A stretch of 64,000 nt of DNA from Methanolobus psychrotolerans (GCF_002243045.1 NZ_MBKP01000003.1:43908-107907); one strand, 5' to 3'; counted from the stretch's first letter, positions 1 to 9,309 are shown. Numbers and translations are program-made. The notes: generated from the letters alone by a model not told the origin.

Positions 1-279
1 CGGACCAAGTTCTATGCCACCCTCTGCAAGCATATCCATTTCCCTTGCCAGCACCTCAGGATTCATAACAGTACCAGGACCAATTAACACCCTTGAATCA
101 AGAAGAAAACCCGAGGGAATGAGGTGGAGCTTGTATACATCCTCACCCACCTTGACCGTATGCCCTGCATTGTCCCCTCCCTGAAAACGGACAACAACAT
201 CATATTCCCCGGACATTAGGTCAACTATTTTCCCTTTGCCTTCATCGCCAAACTGCGCACCTGTGATGATCGTAAACAT
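1..279 (-). CDS. purA: Adenylosuccinate synthetase, N-terminal part (cut by window edge)
   Basis: Reading the minus strand from the ATG at 279 gives [20 protein letters not shown] and then a DNAGHTV motif, the GTP-binding loop and IMP-site signature of adenylosuccinate synthetase. This enzyme joins IMP and aspartate with GTP in the first committed step to AMP and is cytosolic. Only 93 codons lie in the window; the rest of a protein of usually 330-430 residues continues beyond base 1. The frame is open to the edge. The gene upstream (325-684) runs the same way 45 bases away, so the two could be co-transcribed. Family assignment is firm because GDEGKGK is nearly diagnostic. Confidence 0.95.
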   Translation of the reverse strand, partial: MFTIITGAQFGDEGKGKIVDLMSGEYDVVVRFQGGDNAGHTVKVGEDVYKLHLIPSGFLLDSRVLIGPGTVMNPEVLAREMDMLAEGGIELGP

Positions 280-324
280 GGGTTCAGGATTATCCTATTC
301 GCTTAATAAAGTTTTGATTGCACT

Positions 325-684
325 TCAAATGTCTTCTTCAAACACCAGCATACGAGCACCTTCATCAAAAAAACCAGATGGCATTTCCATACGACATCTC
401 AAAGCCTTAGTAACTCCCATATCAACCAGGGTATCTATAAGTTTATCAGCAATAGTGATATTTACATTGAATTCCGACTGAAGCATATAGATGGCATCCG
501 GCCTTTTTATCGAATAGAAACAGGCACGTGACCTCTTATCAGAAGTACATGTAGTATAACTATCACATTTCAATACCCGGGAACTGTTCTTGAAATGAAT
601 GGCAAGGCCTTGCCAGGAATGTACATTATGCATGCCCTTAATACCATAAATATTGGATTTTGTTTTCTCATTAGACCCATTCAT
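325..684 (-). CDS. Conserved hypothetical protein, 119 aa
   Basis: I do not recognise a named family. The protein is soluble, with four Cys residues and a C-terminal half (ADKLIDTLVDMGVTKALRCRM) resembling a small alpha/beta domain, followed by an acidic tail. There is no convincing Shine-Dalgarno sequence before the ATG at 684, but an AT-rich TATA-like stretch lies about 30 bases upstream, so a leaderless transcript is plausible. It precedes purA on the same strand by 45 bases, which suggests co-transcription but says little about function. The shadow frame on the other strand has no family features, so I favour this reading. Confidence 0.7.
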   Translation of the reverse strand: MNGSNEKTKSNIYGIKGMHNVHSWQGLAIHFKNSSRVLKCDSYTTCTSDKRSRACFYSIKRPDAIYMLQSEFNVNITIADKLIDTLVDMGVTKALRCRMEMPSGFFDEGARMLVFEEDI

Positions 685-827
685 ATTATGAAGTAAGTAG
701 TAGTAATATAATTATTTTACCTATAATAGTGATGAGTTAACATTTGAAAACAAATTTAATTATATAACAACATTATTTAAAAAGGTTTTAATAACATTAA
801 GTCTCTCTTACTATAGAGTGGAGATCA

Positions 828-1094
828 ATGCTGACAAGCACAATAATAACCACAACAACCAGTACGATATCTTCAACTGCGGCAGGCATAGTGTCAATGA
901 CAACACAACCAGGACTGCCGGAATATGGTGTGCTGGCAGTCGTTGCACTGATCTTGTTGCTTTCGGCAAAAGAGATTCTTTCTGCTTCCGAGAAGTGGAA
1001 TAAATCCCTGGATTGTTCGTTAAATATGACAATCTTGCCACTGTTGGTGTCGTTTGTAGCGATAGTGATCTTCAAGATATCAGAGATACTCTGA
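828..1094 (+). CDS. Small two-helix membrane protein, 88 aa
   Basis: A GGAG motif sits 7 bases before the ATG. The product has a Thr/Ser-rich N-terminus, a first membrane helix (YGVLAVVALILLLSA), a short polar stretch (KEILSASEKWNKSLD) and a second helix (ILPLLVSFVAIVIF). I recall similar small proteins in Methanosarcina genomes, all without known function; this is memory, not a search. A strong hairpin terminator overlaps the last codons, so the gene is a monocistronic unit. Its upstream region carries the TATA-like run TTAATTATATAA near 752. It is probably an integral membrane protein; no catalytic residues are evident. Confidence 0.72.
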   Translation: MLTSTIITTTTSTISSTAAGIVSMTTQPGLPEYGVLAVVALILLLSAKEILSASEKWNKSLDCSLNMTILPLLVSFVAIVIFKISEIL

Positions 1095-1110
1095 TATCTT
1101 TTTCTTTTTT
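1074..1110 (+). terminator. Hairpin terminator overlapping the end of the preceding gene
   Basis: A perfect 12-bp inverted repeat (AAGATATCAGAG / CTCTGATATCTT) with a 3-base loop spans 1074-1100 and is followed by TTTCTTTTTT. The stop codon TGA (1092-1094) lies inside the right arm, so the last six codons are part of the hairpin. Confidence 0.8.
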
Positions 1111-1239
1111 AGTATTACGTATAGACTCTGGTTAACGCAGTTGTTGCAACAAAAGCCAACATAAGAAAATTAAAGAAGATTCTTTGAAGACAAGAGTAAA
1201 TCTAAACAAAAGCACCAGCACCCTTATCTTCAATTAATG

Positions 1240-2187
1240 TTACTTATACTGGTTTTTCCTGAATCCAATAAATATAGCACCCAGGCAGAAAACCCCAAGA
1301 ACCGCACCCATTACACCAAGGTCAGGTAATTTGCTCTTAATTCCGGAAGTCTGGTTTTCCAATACATACCCTGATATATCGTTTGATTCTGCAGTGCTTC
1401 CAAGACTTTCAGAAGCACCATCTATCGTTGAAGCTTCAGCATCTTCCCCGACACCATCAGACTCCTCGTCACCAAGTGTATCTGCAGGGACGATATTCAA
1501 TTCAGTTCCTGTATGACTGCTACTACTTTTACCCGAGGGAGAGGAGGAAGAGCTATCATCATTATCATCCATTGTCCCAAGAGATAACTGCCGGCTTTGT
1601 CCACCTATTTTTACGGAGAAATCACCTTCAGGCATGTTTTCTGTTGTGTAACTGTATGCAAAATTCCCGTCTGCATCAGCAGTAATGGTAGCTTTAGCAT
1701 TAAAGGAGAGAGTTACTTCATCACCGGGAGCAATACCACTTAATTTGAGATCATAGGTACCACTCTTTATTTTGCTTGTGCCAAATGTAGCAATATTATT
1801 ACTGACACTCGCAGGAACAGTTATTGGTACACCAAGGATATACACAGTAACATCAAGATTATTCACACCTACTGCCTTTAAACCGAAAGAGTCCGAACCT
1901 TCGGGAATCGTGACTTTTCCTATGTGGTACTCATAAACACCATCTGAAACAGCTTGTATTTTTGCAAACGAAACCGAAGCAGATATCTCTTCATTAGGTG
2001 ATGCTTTTCCAGTAATGGTTACAGTGTCACCAGGAGACGGGTTTTCTGGTGAGATGGTCATTTCCGTCACCTCTGCAAGAGCAGCAGAGGTCATTGTCAG
2101 AATAACTATAATTGTCGCACAGAGTAATATCAGGCACGTTTTTATCTGGCCTGCGCAATGATTTGACAGACCATTTTTATGAATCAT
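1240..2187 (-). CDS. Secreted, membrane-anchored surface protein
   Basis: The ATG at 2187 is chosen because GGAGATG precedes it; an ATG at 2214 is possible. The N-terminus is a signal peptide or anchor (KTCLILLCATIIVILTMTSA, then ALA). The mature part has a beta-sandwich-like opening (EMTISPENPSPGDTVTITG) typical of Ig-like surface modules, a second beta-rich unit around ATITADADGNFAYSYTTENM, then a Ser/Asp/Glu-rich low-complexity stalk and a C-terminal helix (GAVLGVFCLGAIFIGF) ending in basic RKNQYK. This is the usual plan of cell-surface proteins of Methanosarcinales (family knowledge). The ligand or role is not visible. It stands alone between two same-strand units. Confidence 0.75.
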   Translation of the reverse strand: MIHKNGLSNHCAGQIKTCLILLCATIIVILTMTSAALAEVTEMTISPENPSPGDTVTITGKASPNEEISASVSFAKIQAVSDGVYEYHIGKVTIPEGSDSFGLKAVGVNNLDVTVYILGVPITVPASVSNNIATFGTSKIKSGTYDLKLSGIAPGDEVTLSFNAKATITADADGNFAYSYTTENMPEGDFSVKIGGQSRQLSLGTMDDNDDSSSSSPSGKSSSSHTGTELNIVPADTLGDEESDGVGEDAEASTIDGASESLGSTAESNDISGYVLENQTSGIKSKLPDLGVMGAVLGVFCLGAIFIGFRKNQYK

Positions 2188-2352
2188 ATAGAATGCATCT
2201 CCGTAATTGATCATATGAAAAGGACTTTTACCCCATTATAACCCCGGATAACATAGGACCATACATTTATTTAACGGTTCCTGTAAATTTTTTTATTACT
2301 ATATTTATCCAGAAATCCCCGAAAATTCAGAGCAATTATAGATCCCCACATA

Positions 2353-3177
2353 TCACGACAGAAGAGGAATTATACCGAAAAGGAAGACATTGACAAAACC
2401 ATGAGTAAGAGTGACCAATGGAAGACTGTTTGTTCTCTGGAACATATAACCAATTACAAGACCCGCAAAAGAAGTAAAAAATATCTCATAGATAGTCCCA
2501 TATCCAGAGTGCATTACACCAAAGAGGAGGCTTGCAAGTAATAACCCCTTAACATGACCAAATGAATCCGAAAGCCGCGTCTGGAGCAGAGATCTGAAAA
2601 TCAGCTCCTCCAGAAAACCGACGAAGAATATCATAACTATTGATAGTTTCAGAATACTTACAAAAGACAGATCTGGTACCAGATTGCCGGCATTAATTGT
2701 GAGATACTCACCCTGTGCAATAATAAATCCAACTGCCACAGATAATGGAAGATATTTTTGCATATCACGGAAATGAATACCAAGTGTTCTTTTGGTTATA
2801 TGCTGATGACGTATAATAAAATAGATAGGCACCAGTAGCGGAGTGTACACATATATATACAAATAAAGAGTCATATCAGAGAATACCGGCATTGACACGT
2901 TTAAAAGCCGCAGTATGGGGAGAAGGGAAAGTACCTGAAGTGACCTTGAAACATGTGACCCATCTATCCATATAGCAGAAACTGATAATGTAAGAAGCGT
3001 AATAACATGCATGACAATGCCAGCTCTGATGTTACCGGCATACATCAAGAGTTCTGCAAGAACTACCATAAGCATTGCAATTGCGATGATATAATTATCT
3101 GTAAGTCCAGGGACAACAGATGAACTGGTTGCCTTTACAGAGGACTGAGTGTCAATTAACCTTTCATGCTTCATCAT
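2353..3177 (-). CDS. CPBP-family intramembrane metalloprotease
   Basis: Start ATG at 3177 shares its A with the stop of the upstream gene (TAATG), so translation is probably coupled. The 274-residue protein has about eight hydrophobic helices and the CPBP/Abi (CAAX protease and bacteriocin-processing) signature: EE at about 190-191 with R195 (LEELIFRSL), H223 in GVMHSGYG and H259 in LTHGF. These residues form the metal-dependent active site in the family. Substrates are unknown in archaea. Pairing with a DUF1616 membrane protein suggests that both act at the cell envelope, possibly on surface proteins such as the neighbour at 1240-2187; that is inference. Confidence 0.88.
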   Translation of the reverse strand: MMKHERLIDTQSSVKATSSSVVPGLTDNYIIAIAMLMVVLAELLMYAGNIRAGIVMHVITLLTLSVSAIWIDGSHVSRSLQVLSLLPILRLLNVSMPVFSDMTLYLYIYVYTPLLVPIYFIIRHQHITKRTLGIHFRDMQKYLPLSVAVGFIIAQGEYLTINAGNLVPDLSFVSILKLSIVMIFFVGFLEELIFRSLLQTRLSDSFGHVKGLLLASLLFGVMHSGYGTIYEIFFTSFAGLVIGYMFQRTNSLPLVTLTHGFVNVFLFGIIPLLS

Positions 3178-4058
3178 TAAGCCTCTGTTACATTGATCCA
3201 CAAGTGCAGATCCCGATAAGATCCGGCCATATTGCCATCCCTGTAGAGCAGGTATTGTAATTTCATGTCAGTACCTGTAACTGCGGGCACGAAAGAGATT
3301 GGTTTTTCCCAGGTAACGTTATGAGCTATGGCTATTTCTTGCAAACTCTGCGGAGTCTCCATGGTCTCATTATCCATCTTGATAACGATTGAATAGTTTA
3401 CAACAGAATATTCGTGGTTCACTATGCCTACTATGACATCAACACTCTCACCTACAGCCAGTTGTGTCCTGTAGTTGTCTGCCATTCTTTCGGGACCCAG
3501 TATGTAGAACTCAGTGAATTTCTCCCCCTCTTTGGGAGTGACTACCACATACCCCAATGTCATCACAGAAGCCAGTATAGATAATACCAGGATTACCGTA
3601 AGTATTCGGTCAAGCCTTGATTCGGGTTTTGTGACTATTTCAGCCTTAGCAGACTCGTATATTTCTCTGAAAGGAACAGAAAATGCAGCCTCACCAAGTG
3701 CCTCCCTCCGATAGATAGCCACGACAGCCATTATTATAGTGAAATTCGTAAGGAATACGAGGATAGGTACAAGCCTGATGCCCCACGGCGTATAATTAAG
3801 TCCAAGCCCGATTAGCGGAACAACAGCTATGCTAAGCCCAAAACTCAAGGCAATACGTTCTATACCATCAAGATCATCCTTCCCGGGAAAAAGAGCTGCT
3901 ATCAGAGCATAACCCGGCAGGAATAAAACCATTGGCAATCCAAGAACAGTGCGTATTGGGCTATCACTCAGAAAAGGAACCAGCACAAAAAAGTCTGTGA
4001 GCAGCACAAGGGCGATCAACAGTTTGATATCCACAGGGATTTGTTTTTTTTCTGGCAT
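3177..4058 (-). CDS. DUF1616 family membrane protein
   Basis: The N-terminal half holds four hydrophobic helices, including the characteristic GLPMVLFLPGYALIAALFP segment of DUF1616 proteins, and a fifth helix (ILTVILVLSILASVMTLGYVVV) leads to an external beta-rich domain (GPERMADNYRTQLAVGESVDVIVGIVNHE) like a CARDB/Ig fold. The ATG at 4058 is preferred over a TTG at 4073. It is the first gene of a two-gene unit with the CPBP protease, joined by a TAATG overlap. DUF1616 proteins are common in euryarchaea and have no proven function; domain topology suggests an envelope protein with an outward sensory or scaffold domain. Confidence 0.82.
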   Translation of the reverse strand: MPEKKQIPVDIKLLIALVLLTDFFVLVPFLSDSPIRTVLGLPMVLFLPGYALIAALFPGKDDLDGIERIALSFGLSIAVVPLIGLGLNYTPWGIRLVPILVFLTNFTIIMAVVAIYRREALGEAAFSVPFREIYESAKAEIVTKPESRLDRILTVILVLSILASVMTLGYVVVTPKEGEKFTEFYILGPERMADNYRTQLAVGESVDVIVGIVNHEYSVVNYSIVIKMDNETMETPQSLQEIAIAHNVTWEKPISFVPAVTGTDMKLQYLLYRDGNMAGSYRDLHLWINVTEA

Positions 4059-4256
4059 AGTTTTCCGTTCCAATTACAGTTTATATATTATTAAAACATT
4101 TCCGAAATGTTTCCGCGGAAATTGAAGTAGACAAAGATAATACATTCACCATTCCCTTGAAAAACGATACATTACAGAAAGGAGATAGTTATTTATTCTA
4201 TTATTCCAGAACTTTATTGTAGGTATTTTAAAGAGATAAGATAGGAGTGAAATAAA

Positions 4257-4433
4257 ATGCCAGCTATTGTTGATAAAAATGCGTGTACAGGATGTGAACA
4301 ATGCGTCAATTCCTGCCCTGTTGAAGCAATATCGATGACTGATGAAGATGTTGCGGTTGTTGATCCGGACGCATGCGTGGACTGTGGTGATTGTGTAGAT
4401 GTTTGCCCCGTTGAAGCAATTACACTGGAATAA
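4257..4433 (+). CDS. 2[4Fe-4S] ferredoxin, 58 aa
   Basis: A clear ribosome binding site (GGAGTGA) precedes the ATG. The translation MPAIVDKNACTGCEQCVNSC continues into two CxxCxxCxxxCP cluster motifs (Cys 10, 13, 16, 20 and 40, 43, 46, 50), the clostridial-type 2[4Fe-4S] ferredoxin. Such proteins carry low-potential electrons, in methanogens for example between CO dehydrogenase or formylmethanofuran dehydrogenase and membrane oxidoreductases. The length is full for the family. It is a single-gene unit between two minus-strand genes, so its partner enzyme cannot be told from context. Confidence 0.93.
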   Translation: MPAIVDKNACTGCEQCVNSCPVEAISMTDEDVAVVDPDACVDCGDCVDVCPVEAITLE

Positions 4434-4724
4434 GCTTTACAAGACTACTCAAGCTGCTGCACCAACAGCCTTTGAGAGTATCAGCTACAGGATACCAACC
4501 TTCAAGTAACCAGATCCACTCGCAGACTTTGGAGCATTCACGAAACACTGCGTCCTTTACTTCATGAGCTTTGTTTTTATAGGTGAGAACAGAGATTGAC
4601 TCAACTCATAAGACACCTCAAAGACAAACGCACTTCAAACTTTGATACAAATTAAATGTTTTCATCAGTCTGAAGACAGGAGTATAAAATACCAATGAAA
4701 ACCCTTTGCGAATAAAGAAACAGC
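4434..4724 (+). other. Intergenic stretch, no gene seen
   Basis: Between the ferredoxin and the convergent YkgJ-type gene there are 291 bases. Both strands are broken by stops every 10-40 codons. A minus-strand stretch (about 4450-4570) reads KDAVFRECSKVCEWIWLLEG, which has a coding look but no recognised family; it may be a decayed gene. No convincing terminator hairpin or RNA motif was found. Confidence 0.4.
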
Positions 4725-5771
4725 TCAAAGTATCATTCCAAAAGCCGGCACTGTTGCAAGATATCCGTCATAAAGGATTATAGTATCCTCTACTGTTTTC
4801 TCAGTTACATGCTCCCGCTTTTCAAATTCTGCAAGAAGACTTGCTTTCAGAAAGAAGAGCTCTTTCACTTTATCAAGTTCAGACGTTGCTATGTCAGGTA
4901 ATTGATTTCCATCTGCTTTTTGTTCGATGGCTTTACGATATACAACACCAATAAAATGGTCAGTTGATGCAATCAAACGAAGATATCGGGAAATAGCTTC
5001 AACTGCTTCAGATGAAAATGGTTTAACCGACAAATTGGAATAAACAATACTATCAATGTTCTCCGTTTCACCTGTTCTGTTTAGTAATATTCTCCTTACA
5101 AAGTCACCCTCCAGTTTAAAGACCTGCCAATCAAGGCCTTCCGTAAGATATGTGGGTAGGTCTATGAAATTCTCAGAAGATAATTCTGCCTCAAACTCAG
5201 CTCTGCTCACATCACTGATATCCCAGGGCTCAAACGTCATCTTGTCGACATACTCAAGCAACTTATTTTGCAGGATTTCAGGAGGAATATAATTAGCGAT
5301 CCTTTCTGGCAGAGACGCATACATTTCCTTTGATTCACCAAGCATCTTGTTGATCTGGTCTGCAGGTATTTCTGCCATAGCTTCCTTCCCAAGGAGTATC
5401 ATATCCGAACTTTCATCATCAGAGAATCCCCTGCAGGACATGCTAGGGTATAATTGCAACCTCCATCCAAAGAAGAACTTCACCGGAAATGTCCTGCACA
5501 GGAGTGCACGGATATCGTAAATACCGCACCTTTTGTTCTCTTTGAGGAAAATGCAGGCTCCCCTGTCATTATGTTGTTTGAATGTGTAAATGCCATCAAG
5601 ACACGGATGTCCATCATCCCATTTCCTGAATGCTCCAGCGTCCTTTTCCAGTATCAATTGAAAGTTTTTCTCCCATTGCCTCACCTCCGCCGGGAATGAA
5701 CAGCAAAATCCACATCCTTCAAGACAATTGAATTTAAGTCCCTTTAATGGTGTAAAATCTATATCGGTCAT
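4725..5771 (-). CDS. YkgJ family cysteine-cluster protein
   Basis: The N-terminus has the CxxxCxxCC pattern (NCLEGCGFCCSFPAEV), followed by a Cys at GACIFL, then RCGIYDIRALLCRTFP, the second half of the Fe-S/zinc cluster motif of UPF0153/YkgJ proteins (CxxY...RPxxCRxFP). The remaining 200 residues are helical and family-specific to methanogens. The ATG at 5771 is preferred because GGGAGC precedes it; in-frame starts at 5780 and 5810 exist. Family members are thought to bind a metal or Fe-S cluster, with no settled reaction. It is monocistronic and convergent to the ferredoxin gene, a possible but unproven functional link. Confidence 0.85.
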   Translation of the reverse strand: MTDIDFTPLKGLKFNCLEGCGFCCSFPAEVRQWEKNFQLILEKDAGAFRKWDDGHPCLDGIYTFKQHNDRGACIFLKENKRCGIYDIRALLCRTFPVKFFFGWRLQLYPSMSCRGFSDDESSDMILLGKEAMAEIPADQINKMLGESKEMYASLPERIANYIPPEILQNKLLEYVDKMTFEPWDISDVSRAEFEAELSSENFIDLPTYLTEGLDWQVFKLEGDFVRRILLNRTGETENIDSIVYSNLSVKPFSSEAVEAISRYLRLIASTDHFIGVVYRKAIEQKADGNQLPDIATSELDKVKELFFLKASLLAEFEKREHVTEKTVEDTIILYDGYLATVPAFGMIL

Positions 5772-6111
5772 TGTTCCCATAGCTCCCTGAGTATCAATAT
5801 CAAATATCAAATTCAGTTCTTTAGTTCCTGAAAATATCTCAAAATATCTGAATATCTGATGATCACGTCACCTTTAATTTTAGAACAGTCTGTGTATATT
5901 CACTGAAAGAAGGTTGTTTAAGTATTAAAAGCCTCTCAGCAGCCCATATCCATATTAAGGCAAATTTATAAAGACTATACCTGATTAAACCCACATATGG
6001 CCTTTGAAGCAATGATCTAAGGAACGAACACATGAATAATTGTCATTTCTTTGAACAACAAATATAAAAATGTCCCTTTTTGGGGACATGAATTAAAACT
6101 GAACAGAATAC
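5772..6111. other. Intergenic stretch with promoter-like AT-rich segments
   Basis: These 340 bases lie upstream of the YkgJ-type gene and downstream of the 759-residue protein, both on the minus strand. The segment holds several short AT-rich runs usable as TATA boxes for the minus strand (for example near 5970) and the complementary GGGGACATG/TGTCCC pair at about 6070-6090 (TGTCCCTTTTTGGGGACA), a small hairpin just past the next gene's stop that could end its transcript. No open frame of note. Confidence 0.4.
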
Positions 6112-8391
6112 TTACTTGTCAAGTATCACAACATGTAACGAGTTTCCCCTCCAGATGCTGAGGGTATCGAATTCCCAGTTACTGGCAAGTCCGCCGGTTG
6201 CATTGAATGCCCTGCTACGCCCTTCAAGATAGAACCTGTAACCTCCCTCATCCACAGATGACGGCACAGTCACAGTCCAGTCAAGTACCTTATTGTTGTC
6301 TCCCACGGTGTGATGCCAGTAGCTGTCACTTCCCACAGAACCCGAACATCCGGTGAAACTGATATATATATCCCTCAAATGAGTTGCTGCTACATTATAG
6401 TTGACCCGTAGCTCAATATCTGTTCCTGCAGTCCGCTTAATGATAGGACAATGAAGTGGAGCTTCACTCCAGGCCCCTCCGGCCTCCCTGTACTCAAGCT
6501 TTAGGAAATCAACTGGAGCTGGCTGACTGTTGTCTATAACCACTTTCACGAGATCAAGGGCTGCAGCAATTGGATTGTGTGCCGCATCGTACAGTTCCAG
6601 ACGAAGTTCATACTTCCCGTCAGAATAATTGTGGGTGCGCCAGTTTATCAGGGTGTGATAGGGGAAATAGTCATTTGCAGGTGTCAGCACCTCATAGAAC
6701 CCATTCTCATCAGGTTTTACATAATGAGATGTGCCTGCGCTGATATTGTACACATGCCATCGTTCATTAAAGTGGGTTTCAGATCCACCCTGGTATTTAT
6801 AAAAAACCTTGTAGTAAGAGGCATTTCCATAGTCAGGACAACCTACGACACGGATTGTTTTGCACAAGGGTGCCTCAGCATCGGGCCTTACCATGTGAGG
6901 CAGCGGGAATGCGACAAATTGCTTCGGCCTGTTAACTCCTTTAACATAACCTTGTGCATCAAAGTATATCGGGTCAACTGCCATGTCATTTAAGCCTACG
7001 ATCCCGGTCTTGGTACATGGCTTATAAGCCGGTCCGCATGGCACACATATAGCATTGGACCATGCCTCTATCTGCACATCTGTTGTGGACTCGCCAAGGT
7101 TCCAGTTCACATCGAAATAGCCCTCTTCATAAATAGTTTCAAGCACCCCGTCACCATCGATATCCTGTTCTACCTTGAAAACAATGTCAGGCACATCAAG
7201 GAAAAGGTTCCATTCAGGCACGATCTCAGGCCAGCAACGCAGCAATCTTACAAGAGGACTTGAACTGCGTATCTGCGCGATGGTAGAAGCTATATTCTTT
7301 TTCTGTTTACCGAGCATCTCCAGCAGTAGATCATCATCTGGCAGTGATGGAGGAGCTATTGAACGCGGAAATGCGGACTGGTCCAGTATAGAGGAGCTAT
7401 CCTTGCTCACAGGCTCAAACAGAGCATCCTTCCTGAAAAGGGTCTTACGGACAGCTTCAAATCTTGACTTTGTAAACAGGTCGCTTGTAGTATCAACATC
7501 TGTACGCAAAGCCTTCATGAACCCCGCTGAGACTGTTTCAACGTTATCAGTACTCACAGATTTAAGATTCCTGTATTCCATCTCCTTGATGACAGGCTCC
7601 GACTGCGGCCAGGACTGGGGCCTTGGTTTGACCTTCATTTCAGGCAAAGCTTTTAGTTCCGGATAGTAGCGTATGTCCGGCTTAACTCCCATATCTATAG
7701 CCTCAAGTACTGTTGGCCGTCTGAGTATATCCCAGAGACAGCGATAACGCAATCTCCACCTGAGAACAGCATCAATATCGAAATACGGGATATTGACACA
7801 GAAATAACCACATTCATCTGTCTTTACAGTTGCAATCTCCTCTTTACGATGCGGGAAGAACGGGAAGATCCAGCCCCATGGCAATCCAGGATTCGGATAC
7901 CACCAGAAGAAGTTAACGTCAACATCATACACATGAACTGTAGCTCCGGGAACCGGACATTTTTCACCTGTAACGGGGTCTGTCTTAAAGACACGGCCGC
8001 AAACCTTGTGTTTCAGCTGCCATAATCCAAGCACACTGTCAACCGGCTTAATTGAGATGTCTTCTTCCTTTAGTACTCCTTTCCTTGAAAGGATGGTATC
8101 CTTTGTAATGCTTGCAACAGATGCGTTTGCAGATTCTGACAGCCTGCGTATCTGGGTTTTCGGTTTCAGCTCATCCGGAACAATAGATATTTTCAAATTA
8201 TCCGGCATCTTTGCAGCTTCCACATCAAGAACTATATCAAGGTTGTCGGTTGTCAGCTTTTTCTCTGCCAGTATTTTCACTTCATTCAAATCTTCTGAAA
8301 AAACAACAGCTTTTAATGGGACTGACGAATTCTTAACTCCTTCCACTTTTGCTGATATTTTAACACCATTTGTTATTCTGGTTCTTGCCAC
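6112..8391 (-). CDS. Large Trp/Pro-rich protein with carboxypeptidase-regulatory-like domain
   Basis: No signal peptide is present. A GTG start at 8391 is chosen because GGAGTGG lies 9 bases upstream; a GTG at 8400 is the alternative. After an N-terminal 110-residue region comes a beta-sandwich of the carboxypeptidase regulatory type (CGRVFKTDPVTG...CPVPGATVHVYDVDV), interrupted by an unusually aromatic loop (FFWWYPNP, WGWIFPFFP) and ending in TVKTDECGYFCVNIP. A middle region is rich in charged helices; the C-terminal third is again beta-rich with many Cys, Trp and Tyr (SFTGCSGSVGSDSYWHHTVGD). I recall bacterial hypothetical proteins with the same aromatic loop, but no function. The lack of an export signal is odd for such folds. 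It stands alone. Confidence 0.75.
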   Translation of the reverse strand: MARTRITNGVKISAKVEGVKNSSVPLKAVVFSEDLNEVKILAEKKLTTDNLDIVLDVEAAKMPDNLKISIVPDELKPKTQIRRLSESANASVASITKDTILSRKGVLKEEDISIKPVDSVLGLWQLKHKVCGRVFKTDPVTGEKCPVPGATVHVYDVDVNFFWWYPNPGLPWGWIFPFFPHRKEEIATVKTDECGYFCVNIPYFDIDAVLRWRLRYRCLWDILRRPTVLEAIDMGVKPDIRYYPELKALPEMKVKPRPQSWPQSEPVIKEMEYRNLKSVSTDNVETVSAGFMKALRTDVDTTSDLFTKSRFEAVRKTLFRKDALFEPVSKDSSSILDQSAFPRSIAPPSLPDDDLLLEMLGKQKKNIASTIAQIRSSSPLVRLLRCWPEIVPEWNLFLDVPDIVFKVEQDIDGDGVLETIYEEGYFDVNWNLGESTTDVQIEAWSNAICVPCGPAYKPCTKTGIVGLNDMAVDPIYFDAQGYVKGVNRPKQFVAFPLPHMVRPDAEAPLCKTIRVVGCPDYGNASYYKVFYKYQGGSETHFNERWHVYNISAGTSHYVKPDENGFYEVLTPANDYFPYHTLINWRTHNYSDGKYELRLELYDAAHNPIAAALDLVKVVIDNSQPAPVDFLKLEYREAGGAWSEAPLHCPIIKRTAGTDIELRVNYNVAATHLRDIYISFTGCSGSVGSDSYWHHTVGDNNKVLDWTVTVPSSVDEGGYRFYLEGRSRAFNATGGLASNWEFDTLSIWRGNSLHVVILDK

Positions 8392-8690
8392 GAATTCCAC
8401 TCCAAATTCTTATTAGAAAACAGAAGTTACACACCCAGGATACAAAAAAGATATCAAGTGAACTAAATGGATAATCAACATTTCCTTGGAACTCCAGTTC
8501 CACGACAATAGTTCCCTCGACCTCATTATTTGCACTCTCTGACTTTCAAAGGTGTAGAGGATACCCCTATTTCCCATAAACTGGTAATTTTACCGAAGTT
8601 AATGTCAGTTTAATTCATATTTAAAATAGTAGGATGAAAATAAAATAAACAGTTCAATTATTACATCGACTCTATTTTTACCACGAGAGA

Positions 8691-8718
8691 CTATTTTATA
8701 TAGCAATATATCAAATAA
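8691..8718 (+). promoter_or_regulatory. TATA box for the polyprenol-kinase-like gene; probably leaderless
   Basis: ATTTTATATAGC lies about 25 bases before the ATG at 8719, the usual archaeal TATA-to-transcription-start distance, and there is no Shine-Dalgarno motif. The remaining upstream bases (8392-8690) between two divergent genes contain no open frame I would support. Confidence 0.55.
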
Positions 8719-9309
8719 ATGGCAATGGCTTCTATTTCTTTTACAAATGAACTGATGCGCAAGGGCATTCATCTAACTTCAATATTCATAGTGCTTGTCT
8801 ATGCTTTCTTTGGAAAACAGGCAAGTCAGACCCTGCTGATAGTTTATCTTGTATTAATTTTATGTATCGAACATCTTAGACTTGACAGGGGCATCAGACT
8901 CCCGGCCCTGGATATTCTTTTGCGCCAGAAAGAGAGATCAGGACTTGGATCACATGTATATTTCACCATTGGTGCACTGATTGCAGTTTCTGTTTTCAGC
9001 AGGAATATTGCTTTGGCAGCTATTCTCATGACCACTTTTGGAGATATGAGCGCTGCACTTATCGGTCAAAAATATGGAAAAAGAAGGATATTTACTAATG
9101 GAAAAAGCCTTGAAGGCTGTATTGCAGAGTTTGTCGTAAACCTGGTCATAGCTGTTCTCTTGCTTGAAAACCCGGCGGTTTCAATAATAATGGCATTTGT
9201 TGCAACCTTTGTAGAAGCAACATTCGTAAAAATAGATGATAATCTGTCAATACCGGTCTTTTCCGGTGTTTTTGCAGAAGTAGCGTTCCTGTTGCTCTCT
9301 TATTTATGA
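8719..9309 (+). CDS. Diacylglycerol/polyprenol kinase family membrane protein
   Basis: The 196-residue protein opens with ELMRKGIHL, the conserved RKxxH motif of the dolichol kinase/phosphatidate cytidylyltransferase-like group, and has six or seven membrane helices. GDMSAALIGQKYGKRRI followed by NGKSLEGCIAEF matches the family's DxxAxxxGxxxG and KSxEG motifs, which bind nucleotide. Members phosphorylate polyprenols or phytol-like alcohols with CTP. In a methanogen it may act on dolichol or on geranylgeraniol salvage; the exact substrate is inference. It appears to be a leaderless monocistronic gene. Confidence 0.85.
   Translation: MAMASISFTNELMRKGIHLTSIFIVLVYAFFGKQASQTLLIVYLVLILCIEHLRLDRGIRLPALDILLRQKERSGLGSHVYFTIGALIAVSVFSRNIALAAILMTTFGDMSAALIGQKYGKRRIFTNGKSLEGCIAEFVVNLVIAVLLLENPAVSIIMAFVATFVEATFVKIDDNLSIPVFSGVFAEVAFLLLSYL

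Noticed and set aside
4434..4724. Possible short minus-strand gene (KDAVFRECSKVCEWIWLLEG)
   Set aside because: The frame is interrupted on both sides, no start or ribosome binding site fits and I recognise no family; kept only as an intergenic remark.
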